Shown: positions 32,703-44,008 of the stretch, one piece after another
Position numbering within the stretch: the first letter of the stretch is position 1
How the letters are laid out: each line of letters opens with the position of its first letter
Assembly: GCF_033439725.1 (NCBI RefSeq)
Contig: NW_026944391.1
Coordinates: forward strand, 1,488,001-1,552,000
Source: Neurospora tetraspora
Lineage: Eukaryota; Ascomycota; Sordariomycetes; Sordariales; Sordariaceae
DNA: 64,000 nt
Direction of reading: 5' to 3'
Notes under the pieces: generated by a model
What the model was told of the DNA's origin: nothing
Database searches by the model: none
What the model saw: the letters and a program-made list of their open reading frames with translations, nothing else
Program-made: the position numbers and the translations under genes

Positions 32703-34534
32703 AACCGTAGAAAATGCGAATTTATCACAACGAAATTGCTTCTTTGCGATATTGACGTTGATTGACGTTGCAGAAGATTTGCGGTGAATGATATTTTGCG
32801 ACAACATGGCGGTCGCATTGACGATCAGTGATGAGATGCTGCGTATAGAGCCAGCGCCTGAAGAAAAGAAAAGAATTGAAACAGAAATAGAAAGGAATTT
32901 CTGGACCCCCTCCCCGCCCGTACCTGAACGCCAAGCCAAGCCAAGCCAAGTGTAGCAGGTGGGGTGAGATAGACCAACAGTGGAGTAGGAGCGACCGGGC
33001 CGTTCCTTTGAGTCTCCATCTGAAATTTCCACCCCTCCTCTTCTTCCTCCACTTTTCACTTCTCTTTGGCAACGTCACTTCATCAGCAACTCCCAGCGAG
33101 TCCATGAGCCTTGCTGCCGAACAACACGGACCTCAAGCGGAAGCAGAGGGAAAATGGCCTCAATCCCCAACACGTGAAAAAGAGGAAAAGATGAAAAAAA
33201 AAAAAACAAGCTCAGCCCCCAGCCAAAGATTGAGCCAATAGCCGCCATTGCTACACAGTGGACATTTCTACCTATCAATGAGGCTGGTCTGGTCAAGGCC
33301 ACGCTGTGAACCCTACACTGCCAGATGTCCCAAGATGGTAATGATGACCATCATTTTATCGATTCCGTGTTTCTGCCTTGTCACTGACTACTATCCCAGA
33401 CACCTCCCCTGTCTTCCTCCAGAACGGTGGACTACCTCTACCCTCGTCACAGTTCCCTTGGGACTCCGTTACCTCCAACAAGAAACGGAACACATGTACC
33501 ATGACATTGGCATCACTTGCTTCTTATCTCAAGCGGCTACCTCTTTGCCCCATCCGATAGCCCACGGATGTTTTCAATCAGACAGAGATGTGGCTCTGTC
33601 TGTCTCTGCCACGAACGCCACAAGCACAGTCACACATCTGAACGTCTTATTTGGTGGTTCTGGATCTTAGTGTACTTGAGCTACGGATCCATGAATGTCT
33701 GCCGTATCGACAGGTGTAGGGCAGACAAGGGCAAGTGTGGTCACTGGTAACATGGGCCACATAGGTACCTCCTGGCCATGTACCGTCGCACAAACATTGC
33801 TGGCATTGCTTAGGTTTTCCAATAGACTCGGGTAATGCTCAAAGGGGGTCCCTCATTTCTCATCAAGGTACGTCTCTGGGCCTTCACACCTTTCTTCTGG
33901 ACGAGAGGTGGGGGCTCCTTGCCCTGGACATCCAGCCCAAACCATCGTGTTCTGTCTATTCCAGCTCGGCTTTCTTATCAGAAAGGTCAGCTTCGTCCAG
34001 TTGAGGAAAAGCTCGGTCTTTCTTTTCTGACTCGATATCCCCTCACTTTGGCACATTCCCACGCTCGTTTGACCTGATTAGACTTCCGACATAACATAGA
34101 CAGACCAGCACAGAGAAGCAGGTCCCTTGATACCCAGGGAACACAACAGAATCCCACACATTATACCCGACTACTCCCCTTACACCACACAGCACCAGCT
34201 TTTCATCCGACATTACACAGCTGTCTCACGGTGTTAGATGCAGATCGCTTAAAGACAGACGCTGTCCAAAGCCAAAGAAAACACATACTGTATGCCGACC
34301 CCCGTCACCATTCCTAGGAATCCCGAGGAGGGGTCTTCTGAGAACCATGGGCTGACAGACTCATCACAGGCACGAGACCAACTGCATCTAGTTCACCCTC
34401 TCCCATCCGTCACGGACGTCGGTCAATCCGTGTGATCACTGCTCCCTTCATCCCATCTCCCCTCAGTCACTCACTCTCCGGAAGGGTAATTCATATACCG
34501 AGTGGATAGGGAGGGTTGGGCTTCCGTCACCATC
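32703..34534. other. Upstream region of the glycosyltransferase gene
   Basis: No supported gene in 1.8 kb. It includes a short AAGCC repeat (about 32930-32950) and an A-rich tract near 33188. The last kilobase probably holds the promoter and a long leader with several upstream ATGs. Confidence 0.4.
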
Positions 34535-37298
34535 ATGGGGATAGTGACTTATTTCAAGGCCACGAAGCCTGAGCCGGCAGGCCAACAACACTCTGCCCCA
34601 AAACCATCGAGAGGTCGTCAACCTTCCACCGGGAACGCACAAATCGGTGAGGACGATGGCGACATACTCGCCCCTCCACAGGCCCGCTATGGCCTCGGCT
34701 CTAGATCCCACTCAGCAACACGTTCAATGATGTCGACGGCCAGTTCCGTGATTCTGGAAGATATCAAGCATGAGGTCATGGTCAACTATCTCTACCAGCA
34801 ACAATGCTCGTACCTATGGGTAGCAAATGGCAGCGGCGAGATCGAGGGTGTGCTTCTTCGAAAATCGAGAGGCCAGTACATGGCCTGCCCGCCGGCCTTG
34901 GGGAACTCGCCCTTCGCCACGGCGTGTGCTGCTCTCAATGTTCAGGTATGGTTTTCAGGGGAGCGTTTGGCTGTTCCAAGCTAATAAACGACAGTGTGCA
35001 ATGACTGTCAACTCACGAGTCATCAAGACCTTCCTGCAATGGTCGCCAGATGCCGTCGATGTCCCGCTTCTGAACGGCTTGCGAGTCCAAATTCTGCCCA
35101 CCATCGAAGACCTTCCTCGTGCCAGGAAATATCAGTTCGCCGCCTTTATTGCGTCAGAGGGGTTGCTGGTAGTTTGGGATGACGATGCCCTCCATCTGAT
35201 CCCGAGAGCCAAGGAAATAGAGTCCGAGCTTATGCAGCTCGTATGGAAGACTGGTGAGCCTGGTGAAATGGAGGAGAAGCCTCATCCCATTCCGGGCGTT
35301 ACAGAGATCGATGAGGAAAGCGGCGAACCGAAGCCCGAAGCACGACCGGTCCACTTGCTCAACACCTACCTCGTCAGTATCACACTGGCGGTCGTCACAG
35401 TGTCTCTAGGAGCAGCCTGGAGGCAGCTGGCGATCGAAGTCATGGTTGACGGCGATTATATCCGTTTGGCTCTCGTTGCTTTGGCGCCCATACAAATCTT
35501 CTTCACCCTCTTTTTCGCTCAGGTCATCATCGGTTGTCTGGCCCAAATCTTTGGCCCCATCAAGCAGCTCTCGGTCAACTCCAGGTTCTACTCGGCCAAG
35601 CCACCACCGAGATTGCAGACAGCTACACTTCCCCACGTTACTATTCAGTGTCCCGTGTACAAGGAGGGTCTCAGTGGTGTCATTGCCCCTACGGTCAAAT
35701 CCATCAAGCATGCCATTACCACTTATGAGCTTCAGGGAGGTTCAGCCAACATGTTCATCAACGACGACGGTCTTCAGTTGATCTCGGAAGAAGATCGTCA
35801 AGCCCGTATTGACTTCTATGCTGACCACAGCATCGGGTGGGTTGCACGCCCCCGACACGGCGAAAATGGCTTCCAGCGTCGCGGAAAGTTCAAGAAGGCC
35901 TCCAACATGAACTTTGCACTCATGATCTCCTGCAAAGTGGAAGAAAAGCTCGCCCAAATTCCCAGACACCCCGAGTGGTCCCAGCATGACGAAGCCCAAG
36001 CTTATGAAAGGGCTCTGAAGGAGGTTCTCGAGGAAGACGGTCGCGCTTGGGCCGACGGCAATATCCGCATGGGCGATTACATCCTCCTCATTGACTCGGA
36101 TACTCGTGTCCCGTCTGACTGCCTTCTCGATGCCGTCTCCGAAATGGAACAGTCCCCTGACGTCGGGATCATGCAGTTCTCGTCTGGTGTCATGCAAGTT
36201 GTGCACACCTACTTCGAAAACGGCATCACGTTCTTCACTAACCTCATCTACACGGCCATCCGCTACACCGTCTCCAACGGCGACGTCGCCCCTTTCGTCG
36301 GTCACAACGCCATTCTACGCTGGTCAGCCATCCAACAGGTCTCTTACGAAGATGAAGATGGCTACGAGAAGTTCTGGTCCGAAAGTCACGTCTCGGAAGA
36401 TTTCGACATGTCTTTGCGCTTGCAATGCAACGACTACATCATTCGTCTGGCCGCCTGGGCTGGTGATGGCTTCAAGGAGGGTGTCTCCCTTACTGTGTAC
36501 GACGAACTGGCTCGCTGGGAGAAGTACGCTTACGGCTGCAACGAGTTGCTCTTCCACCCCATGCGGAAGTGGATTTGGAAAGGCCCTTTCACACCTCTCT
36601 TCCGTCGCTTCTTGTTCTCCAACATCCGTTTCACGTCCAAGATCACCGTCATTTCCTACATCGGCACCTACTACGCCATCGGCGCTGCGTGGATCTTGAC
36701 TTCGGTCAACTACTTCCTCATGGGCTGGTTCAACGGGTTCTTGGACAAATACTACGTCGACTCGTGGCAGGTGTGGTTCTCCATCATTCTCGTCTTCAAC
36801 GGCCTGGGCAATGTGGCGTTGGCCGTGATGAGGTACAGAGTCGGGGAAAAGAGCATTCTTGGGGCCATCATCGAGAATTTCAAGTGGACGTTCATGTTGG
36901 CCATCTTCCTCGGTGGGCTGTCGCTGCATGTTTCTCAGGCACTGTTGGCGCATATGTTTGAGATTGATATGACGTGGGGCGCGACGAGTAAGGAGGCGGA
37001 GTTTTCGAATTTCTTTATTGAAGTGCCCAAGGTGCTGAAGAAGGTATGCCTACACCCATTTAAGCTTTCCCCTTTAGGACAGGAACAATGACTAACAAAC
37101 GGGTAACAGTTCAAATTCTCAATGCTCTTCTCAATCGGATTCATCATCGGCATGGTCATCCTCGCCACGGCACCCTTCATCCCTTACTCATGGCACATTA
37201 CCGATTTCGTGGCCATCTTGCCCATGGCGACGGTGGCGGCGAGCCATTTGTTGTTGCCGTTGGCGTTGAACCCGGCTTTGATGACTTTCTCTTGGTGA
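34535..37298 (+). CDS. Family-2 glycosyltransferase, polytopic, 882 aa
   Basis: Exons 34535-34945, 34995-37043 and 37110-37298 total 883 codons with both joins in phase 0; introns have GTATGG/GTATGC donors and AACGACAG/GTAACAG ends. Two helices at about 261-280 and 295-323 precede the GT2 domain: FINDDG (about 394), LIDSDTRVP (DxD, about 503) and SEDFDMSL (about 605). At least five helices follow. The layout matches the fungal GT2 family (Zymoseptoria ZtGT2, Fusarium FgGT2) needed for hyphal growth on solid surfaces; the polymer is unknown. A canonical QxxRW is not obvious; the nearest is PMRKW (about 660). The start at 34535 has a good context (CACCATCATGG). Confidence 0.9.
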
Positions 37299-38459
37299 GA
37301 AACAGTCACAATGGAGTGAAGGCAAGAGAAACGAAAAGGAAGAGACGGGAACATGGAAGCCTCAAAGGGTGGGATTTCTTGAGGTAATTCTATGGACGTG
37401 ATAGGGTCCAGTACATATTAGATTGGGGATAACATATTATATCTGGGATAGGGCAAATAAGGTTGGATCTAATGGTGTCTTATGAATCGGCGCTTGGATA
37501 AATCTCACTAGTGAGGGGCAATTTCATGGAAAATGTCGAATGAACGGGAACAACGATAGGCGAGTACATCTGAAGAGCTTCTGAGTGACTGTGGCTTGGT
37601 AGGATGTGGTAGGATAAGCTACATGGAAGTTAGAAGGTTTGAACTTACTTCGGTAATACACAGTACAATCAAGATGCGTTTGAACAAATTTCGCTTCATC
37701 AAGCCAAGTGCCGCAACCCAAAGATCTCGTATTCCTTCAGCCTTGGCGGGTGTGGCTGCTTGGCTTTTCATGGCAAGAGTTTGGAAAGGGTGGTAACTGG
37801 CAATTGGCCACCCCCTCCGAAGAAAGGCGGCTGATAGGCGGCTGATAGGCGTCTGTCGTGGAACGGGCCTGACGATAGGTAATGCGTGGTGTGTGCCGTG
37901 TGGTGTTCAGATGCCGAAACCTGCCAGGACAGGACGGGCTCTGCTGATGTGGCTTTGGACGGGTGGGATTCGTTACCCCTGATGATCATTGCCGTCGTGA
38001 AGTTGTGGTGGTATGAGGCGTAGACCTAACTTGAGTATGTGTATCCCTGATGGCCGAAAGTTCAACCACCAGCATTCAGGACGGACATATCAACACCTAG
38101 GTACAGAACTGAATCCACCCGATAGCCTACCCCGATAATACAGTATGATGTGATACGCTCGCCTTTCGATGATCGTCGGATTGCGCTCACTGGTTTCCTT
38201 CACAGCATTCCTGCAATTGTCTTGTCTTCTCCCGGTTGTTGACTGCAGGTGCCAAGAACTTTACCTGTCGTGCGTGCCTCCCTTCTTTCCGCAACAAGAC
38301 CCATCTCGTGACTCGTGACGTATAACCAGGGCACCGACATCGGACTAGGAAGCAAACAACACCTGTCTCAACGCACGCACCTTCCCTAAACAACCCTCAC
38401 CTGCACTGCCCTTTATAGTCTGGGTCTTCCAGAATAAACTTCAACAAGGAAGAAAGAAA
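37299..38459. other. Intergenic region with short tandem repeat
   Basis: No gene supported. Near 37824-37850 an 11-bp GGCGGCTGATA unit is repeated two to three times. Confidence 0.4.
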
Positions 38460-38566
38460 GCGCGGTTAGTATAATGGTCAGTACTCTCGTTTCCCAAACG
38501 CTATCGTTAAGGACCCAAAAGAGATTGCTCAAACGAGCGGCCCGGGTTCGATTCCCGGACTGCGCA
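38460..38566 (+). tRNA. tRNA-Gly (anticodon CCC) with a 35-nt intron
   Basis: The acceptor GCGCGGT pairs with ACTGCGC, D stem GTAT with GTAC, anticodon stem CTCGT with ACGAG, and the T arm is CCGGG TTCGATT CCCGG; discriminator A. The anticodon loop reads TT CCC A then A. The intron is 38497-38531, after position 37. Pol III terminators TTTC TTTT and later TTTTT follow at 38567 onward. Identity follows from anticodon CCC (reads GGG). Confidence 0.9.
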
Positions 38567-39343
38567 TTTCTTTTGCTTTTTGGGGTGTCTTTCTTCTTTT
38601 TTTTGTGCACGTGCACCGTATGTAAGCAAGTAGCTGTTGGATGGACTCTTGATCACTTCATCATTTAACTCCGTCAATTGCCGCTTCCCACTCCTCTGCT
38701 TTGGCCATGCAAAGTCCGCGTCAAGCAGATAGATGACCCCGACGCAGGCCAGGAAATTGGGATTTCGGACGCGCGTACATTATATCCGAAAACCGGTAAG
38801 TCATTTAATGCGTAGATCAGATTTAATGCATAGTCAAATGCGTTGAAGCAATTACGTCACTGAGGATGGTGCATCTGGTGGATGGATGCTCGTCGTTTAG
38901 CACTCGTGATCCTTCCCATGGTGTTTGAAGCTGCGACTTACAAGGCTGAAAGTGGGTCCAGGGATACAGGCCCCGGCGAATGTCACCATCTAGACTACGG
39001 TCCTACGGGCATCGTCAATCACCAAGTCATCATTGCTGTCACTTATCATACAGTCCAACGTATCTCACGGCGAGAACTGTATTTGTGCAACATTTTTTAC
39101 CTCTATGTATTACGTGATGGTTCGGAAGGTGCTCTCCAGAAAAGAAATGTGGGTATCTCCAGCACAGTTGTTATGACAAATCCTTAAGGTAGGCACCACC
39201 CAGCGCTGTTTCCAGACCTGTTTCACTCCTTCCATTTCCGCTCTTCAACCAAGGCAAGTATCCCAACCAGTGAAACCACCTAGAATTTATCAACCTCCAA
39301 ACCGGCGACCAAATCTTTACATCTCAATGTGTACCTAGGTGGT
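38567..39343. other. Intergenic region
   Basis: After the tRNA terminator there is one ATG-started frame of 101 codons (38882-39187) with no recognisable feature; I do not call it. Confidence 0.35.
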
Positions 39344-41143
39344 CTAAAAATTAAGAACACCTGCACGCCGCAACCTTTCGACGACGCTGTAGCGGCCCTC
39401 GACCGTTAGCGCCGTCTCATCATCCTCAGGCTGGTGCTCGGGCTGTTGCTGTCCGCACATCAGCATCTCCGGCTGGTTGTGAGTGTGAGTGTGACCAAAA
39501 ACTCTGTCGACCATACTGCGGGACTGCTGGGGCGTCATATAGTCCTCATCCTCATCCTCCCCGAAACTCAACACCCTGTCGATGATATCACGATCATCAT
39601 TATCATCCTCCTCGTGCTGTTGCTGTTGCTGTTCACCCAAGAGCATTTCCGGTGGCTGGTTGTGAGACTGGTGAGTTTGACCGTGACCCATGCTAACACG
39701 ACCACGCGGCCACAACCTGTCGACGACGCTAAAGCGGGCCTCGACTATATGCCCATCATTCTTATGGTCGTGCTGTCCACCCACGTGCATTTCAGGCTGG
39801 TTATGAGTCTGGTGAGTCTGGCCCTGAACCATCCTCACACGATCACGCGGCAGCATCCTCTCGACCATGCTCTGGCGGGCCTCAACCGTCGGCGTCGTCT
39901 GCCCATCATCTTCGCACTGTTGCTGTCCAGGGGCGCCCACATGCATTTCCGGCTGCTGGTTGTGGTTCTGACTGTGAGTCTGACCCTGACCCTGACCCTG
40001 CCCAATCCTAACACCATTACCAACCACCAACGCCATACTCATCGCCCTCCCCCACTCCACAGTAGTACTCCCACCCTCTCCCCTCGAAGCCGCCTCATAA
40101 TGAAACCCCTCGCATTCCTTGCACAGTCCCAGCTGCAAAACCACCTTATCTGCATCCCCGAAATATTCCGGACAATCGCTGTGTTCCTGCTCCTTTTCTT
40201 GGGCAGTCATGTTCGGCAGATGCATAAAGTGCGTGCAGAAAAACGCTGCACAGTCGATCCATTCGGTCTTGTAGTCGTTCCAGTGGATGTGGCGCTGGGC
40301 GGACTCGAAATGCCGGGGGTAGAAGCCCGATGGCAAGGGGTTGCGGATCGCGGGGGAGCGAGTCTCGGCCAGGGTGGACTTGATCAAATCCTGAGGGTTG
40401 GGGTTGAGTTCTTGTTGCCTGGCGTAGGAGAGGTGGGTGAATATCCAGGCCGAGGGGGTTAAAGTCCCGTTGGTGAGAGCGGGGAAGGGGTAGCCGTCGA
40501 TGGTATTGTTGGAGCCCGCTGAGGCACTGGCGGAGTGGCTGAAGAAGGGGAGGCTGAGGTTGGAGGTTGGGGGGATGCGGGTGAAGATTGTGCCGAAGGA
40601 GGGGTGGTCTGCGGAGGAGAGGCCGGTGGCGGACTGGGCGGGGGTCGGAGTGAAGAAGAACGAGGGGCTGTTGGGGTGGATCGAGGCTGATGGAGTGTCT
40701 ACGCTCAGGGGGGAGCGCATGGCGGAGGAGCCGGTGGTGGCGCCGGCAGAGGAAGTCGGAGCGAGGGGGGAGGACATCGGGGCGAAAGGGGAGGAAGTGG
40801 GAGCGAAGGGGGAGGCTCCGGCGTTGAGGGGGGTGGCGGTACCGTCGGGGGAGGGAGGCGGGGTAGAGACTTCGAGGGTGATTGTCGGAGCGGCGCTGCT
40901 GTTCTGGCTGGCGGTGACAGTGTTGGCGTCGTCCTTGTTGGTATCGCCTTCGCTAGCGGTATTGGCGTTGTCAGGCTGGTTGATGTGGTCGGAGACGGGT
41001 ATGCTGTCCTGCGGGTTGCTCTGGGAGTTGCCCTGCATGGTGTTGTCGGGGATGACGGTGACGAGGTTTTGGGAATGAGGGCAAAGCCGGTGGTTCCTCA
41101 GCACGCAGTTGCATGCGAAGATGGTTGTTTTCTTGTGACACAT
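39344..41143 (-). CDS. MCHKKT-family Cys/His protein 1, 599 aa, with C-terminal tandem repeats
   Basis: The ATG at 41143 starts MCHKKTTIFACNCVLRN; by comparison with the two paralogues this is the true start. Module 1 (residues 2-24) carries C2, C11, C13, C21 and H23. A long Ser/Thr/Pro-rich linker follows. Module 2 (about 284-350) has HIHWN, CAAFFCTH, CPEYFG and LGLCKECEGFH. From about residue 375 four tandem units of roughly 46-58 residues occur, each with HNQPEM, an acidic/Gln patch and a SMVERMLPRDRVRM-like helix, ending RAGVLNF. No database family recognised; the paired Cys/His clusters suggest metal binding. There is no signal peptide or membrane helix, so it is probably intracellular. 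Confidence 0.75.
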   Translation of the reverse strand: MCHKKTTIFACNCVLRNHRLCPHSQNLVTVIPDNTMQGNSQSNPQDSIPVSDHINQPDNANTASEGDTNKDDANTVTASQNSSAAPTITLEVSTPPPSPDGTATPLNAGASPFAPTSSPFAPMSSPLAPTSSAGATTGSSAMRSPLSVDTPSASIHPNSPSFFFTPTPAQSATGLSSADHPSFGTIFTRIPPTSNLSLPFFSHSASASAGSNNTIDGYPFPALTNGTLTPSAWIFTHLSYARQQELNPNPQDLIKSTLAETRSPAIRNPLPSGFYPRHFESAQRHIHWNDYKTEWIDCAAFFCTHFMHLPNMTAQEKEQEHSDCPEYFGDADKVVLQLGLCKECEGFHYEAASRGEGGSTTVEWGRAMSMALVVGNGVRIGQGQGQGQTHSQNHNQQPEMHVGAPGQQQCEDDGQTTPTVEARQSMVERMLPRDRVRMVQGQTHQTHNQPEMHVGGQHDHKNDGHIVEARFSVVDRLWPRGRVSMGHGQTHQSHNQPPEMLLGEQQQQQHEEDDNDDRDIIDRVLSFGEDEDEDYMTPQQSRSMVDRVFGHTHTHNQPEMLMCGQQQPEHQPEDDETALTVEGRYSVVERLRRAGVLNF

Positions 41144-42257
41144 CTTGGGCGATTGTGTCTCGTGTCGAGTTCGAGTTTGAGGGGAGAAAGTCGAGAAAGG
41201 TTGTCTTGAGATCGCGTCGCGCGAGGCGGCGAGAGCGGGGCGGCGTGGAGGACTTGAGCTAGCAGTGGGAAAGTCGAGATATTTGGCGTCCAGAAAGACG
41301 AGGTGAGAGGAGGGGATTAGAAATCCGAAGGCCCGCCTATTATTTGGCGGGGTGATGGGCGATTAATCGGCCTGTGTCCGAGGGGTCGAGGGCAAATTTT
41401 GCTGCACCGCTATGTACCATGTGAAGGTTGAGGCAGCTCGGGATTTCTTGGCGGACTTCGAGGTCGGAGGTCCGGATGCCGAAATAGGTCTTGCTGGGAG
41501 GATGACGGGTGCGCGTCACGATCTGTGCGAGGCCGAGGGCAGCATACGCGGAAGCAAGCTCGAGTCTTCCGCTTCTATAAAGAAAAGAGAGGGGTCAGTA
41601 TGCGTCGAGAAAACTTTGGTGGACTGGAGTTCGAACCTACGAGTTTGTTTGCGACGGTGGTCGGATATTAGGACGGTCTTTATCTCTGAAATTGAGGTGA
41701 TGGCGGTTGATGGTGGGAGGGAAAGGACACGAAAGATTTCCACTTGCGAGAGAAATGCGCAAGCCTTATACTGCCTATCTGGATTCGCCGGGTAAGTCTG
41801 ATGTTGGGATGAGATGGCATTCACCGGGAGTTCAGTTCACCGCATTCCGTCGCCTCAGGTTCACCATCGGATGACAACCTGCCTGGACTGTGAACAGCTG
41901 TCAAGGTCATGGCAGGTCCGGCATCACTTCACTTACGACTCAAGGTAAGGGTTTTGGTTCTGTCATGGACAGGCAGCAGATACAGGGTTCAGGGTAAGGC
42001 ATGAAGGTCCAGATGTAAAGTTCAATTGAGGAAGGCTTGAAGTCTGCCACTGTTGGTGATTTTATCATTCCCGTCTGAAATATCATGTCATGCTCGTGTC
42101 AAATCTCAATCTCCTCATACCACTCCAAGCCATCATCCCATCACCTTCAACAATGGATCCCCACCGAGCAACAACCAAGTCCCAAAAGCACCGATCTGTC
42201 GTCCCCGAATTATGTCGGTTTCGCTGGCCCTCAAGTCATCGACAAGACCCCCATACC
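41144..42257. other. Intergenic region between paralogues 1 and 2
   Basis: Upstream region of paralogue 1. No supported gene; short frames on both strands near 41412-41824 show no features. Confidence 0.4.
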
Positions 42258-43028
42258 TCAAGCCATATCCATCCACCTGTTCAACGCCTCCTTGACCTCC
42301 GGCATGTCCGATCCCCCATCAGCCTGATCCTTCTGACCACCGGCACGACCCTGACCATCTCCCCCATTCCCCTGGTTCTGGTTTCCAAACCCACCAAACA
42401 CATCCACCCCACGCAACTCATCTCGATGAACCCCCCTACACTCCTCACACAACCCAAGCACCCTCACCTCCTTATCCTCATCCCCAAAGTACTCCGGGGA
42501 ATTCATGTACTCCTCCTCCGAGTTGACCACGGTATCGAGGTGCGTACAATGGTACGCCGCACAAGGGAACCACTCGGTTCTCCAGACGTCCCAGTGAACG
42601 GCGCGCTGGATTTCGCCCATTTTACGCTCGTAGAAGAGGCCGTCGATGATGCGGGGCGGGGCAGGGGTGGGAGCACGCTAGGGCTCGGCCTCGGGAGCGG
42701 CGATGGTGTTGGTGTTGGTGGCGTTGTTGCCATTGTCGTTGGTGGTGTCGACGGTAGGGATGCCGGGGGAGGTAGAAGAAGAGGAAGCGGAGGCAGGAGA
42801 GAACAGAGGGGGAGCAGAGATGCCGGGGGGACGAGAGATGCCGGGAGGAGGAGATGACAAAAGAGAGGAAGGGAGAAAGGGACGGGCCTGCTCCTGGAAG
42901 ATTGCGGCCAAACGCTCCATCTTGCTCTTCTCGAGCTCGCCTTTGGCGAGGTAGGCGGAGTGAGGGCAGGCGGAGGTGTCGCGGAGGAAGCAGCGGCAGA
43001 CGAAGATGGTGGTTTTCTTGAAGCACAT
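42258..43028 (-). pseudogene. MCHKKT-family paralogue 2, interrupted by one in-frame TAG
   Basis: MCFKKTTIFVCRCFLRDTSA at 43028 matches module 1 of the family (C2, C11, C13, C21, H23 kept). The frame stops at TAG 42680-42678 after PEAEP, then continues in the same frame through IIDGLFYERK and AVHWD, CAAYHCTH, SPEYFG, LGLCEECRGVH to 42258. Both halves are intact and collinear with paralogue 1, so the break is a single codon. The Cys of CPEYFG is Ser here. Read through, the product would be 256 codons. It could be a recent null allele, an unseen intron ending at CCCTAG, stop readthrough or a base error. A canonical leader intron upstream suggests it is or was transcribed. Confidence 0.7.
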
Positions 43029-43138
43029 TTTGACCGCTTGCTGCTTGATAGATGTGTGAAGGGATTCTTGAGGAGAAGTGAGTCTGAGATGACGAAATTT
43101 TGGTTCCAGGCTTGCAACTTTGCAAGGTTTTTCTGATT

Positions 43139-43204
43139 CTAAAGAAAGAAAAAAGGTTAGCGGAGTGATCAGATAAGGTACACTTGAACTTTTTTTTCAC
43201 TTAC
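43139..43204 (-). other. Predicted 5' UTR intron of paralogue 2
   Basis: Minus strand: donor CAAG/GTAAGTG at 43204, branch GCTAAC, pyrimidine tract and acceptor CTTTAG at 43139, giving 66 nt. It lies about 110 nt upstream of the ATG at 43028. Confidence 0.6.
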
Positions 43205-43401
43205 CTTGGTTCTTCGAAGACGAAGCAGCGAGATTACTTTCTCAACGTTGATGAGTCTTACGCGAGTAACTTGAAGAGGAAAGCTTTGAATTGCAGTTAT
43301 ACTCGTCTCGTCGTCAAGAAAAGAAAGTGAAGGTAAAGGAAAGGAAAAGAAAGAAGGAAAGAAGGAAGCAGATTTATGTTGACGTTATCTGCCCTTGATA
43401 T

Positions 43402-44000
43402 GAGAAAACCTCAGCGCACTCTAAGCCCAACCTATACGCACTCTAAGACCCATATGACAGCTGTTATATAAATACGGTCGTTTTGTATGGTAAACTGGGG
43501 TCTTTTCAATGTTCCAAACATCGCTCCCGCCAGAGTAAAAGTCGTGATACTTCTCGTGGCGTTGTGAATCCCCCATATCGAAGTGATTTGAACCCACCAA
43601 ACCCGGCACGCACAGTCAGCCCAGTATAGTCTTGATCCCAGGAGGCAGCCTTTGCAAATGTCACATCGGTAGAGGTATCGATAGAGTCGCGGCGACGGCG
43701 ATGGTTGTTAGAGGGCATCTACAATGAGAGCTGGCGCGGTTTACTAGCTGGGTCGTATTGCAGAGTGGTGGTGATGCGACGTGCAAAGTGGAAATCACTC
43801 AAAATCGCCAAAATCGAAAAATTTCACGAAATGTGGTGCAATGTTTCGTGCATTGAAATAGGGTATTTTCACGGGTAAAAGTGGACTTTCTGATATCGGG
43901 TGCCATGGGCTGTCATGGGGTGCCAGAGACCCTAACCCTTGGGATTTTATGGGTCTTGGAGTGCGTGTAGGCTAACCTTAGAGTGCGCGGAGGTTTTCTC
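43402..44000. mobile_element. 599-bp TIR element (MITE-like) with 8-bp target duplication
   Basis: The left end 43402-43451 and the reverse complement of the right end 43951-44000 match at 43 of 50 positions (GAGAAAACCTC outermost). Both flanks are the identical 8-mer CTTGATAT (43394-43401 and 44001-44008), a perfect target site duplication. Each end holds two copies of a CGCACTCTAAG subterminal motif, a pattern seen where transposase binds. The interior has no transposase; a 70-codon minus-strand frame (43718-43506, MPSNNHRRRRDS) is present. An 8-bp duplication fits hAT-type movement, although the ends differ from the usual CAGGG. Confidence 0.85.
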
Positions 44001-44008
44001 CTTGATAT

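Noticed and set aside
38882-39187. ATG-started 101-codon frame after the tRNA
   Set aside because: No motif, no promoter or splice support, ordinary chance length.
39434-40462. 342-codon plus-strand frame opposite MCHKKT protein 1
   Set aside because: It is a shadow of the minus-strand gene, whose N-terminal and central modules are conserved in two paralogues.
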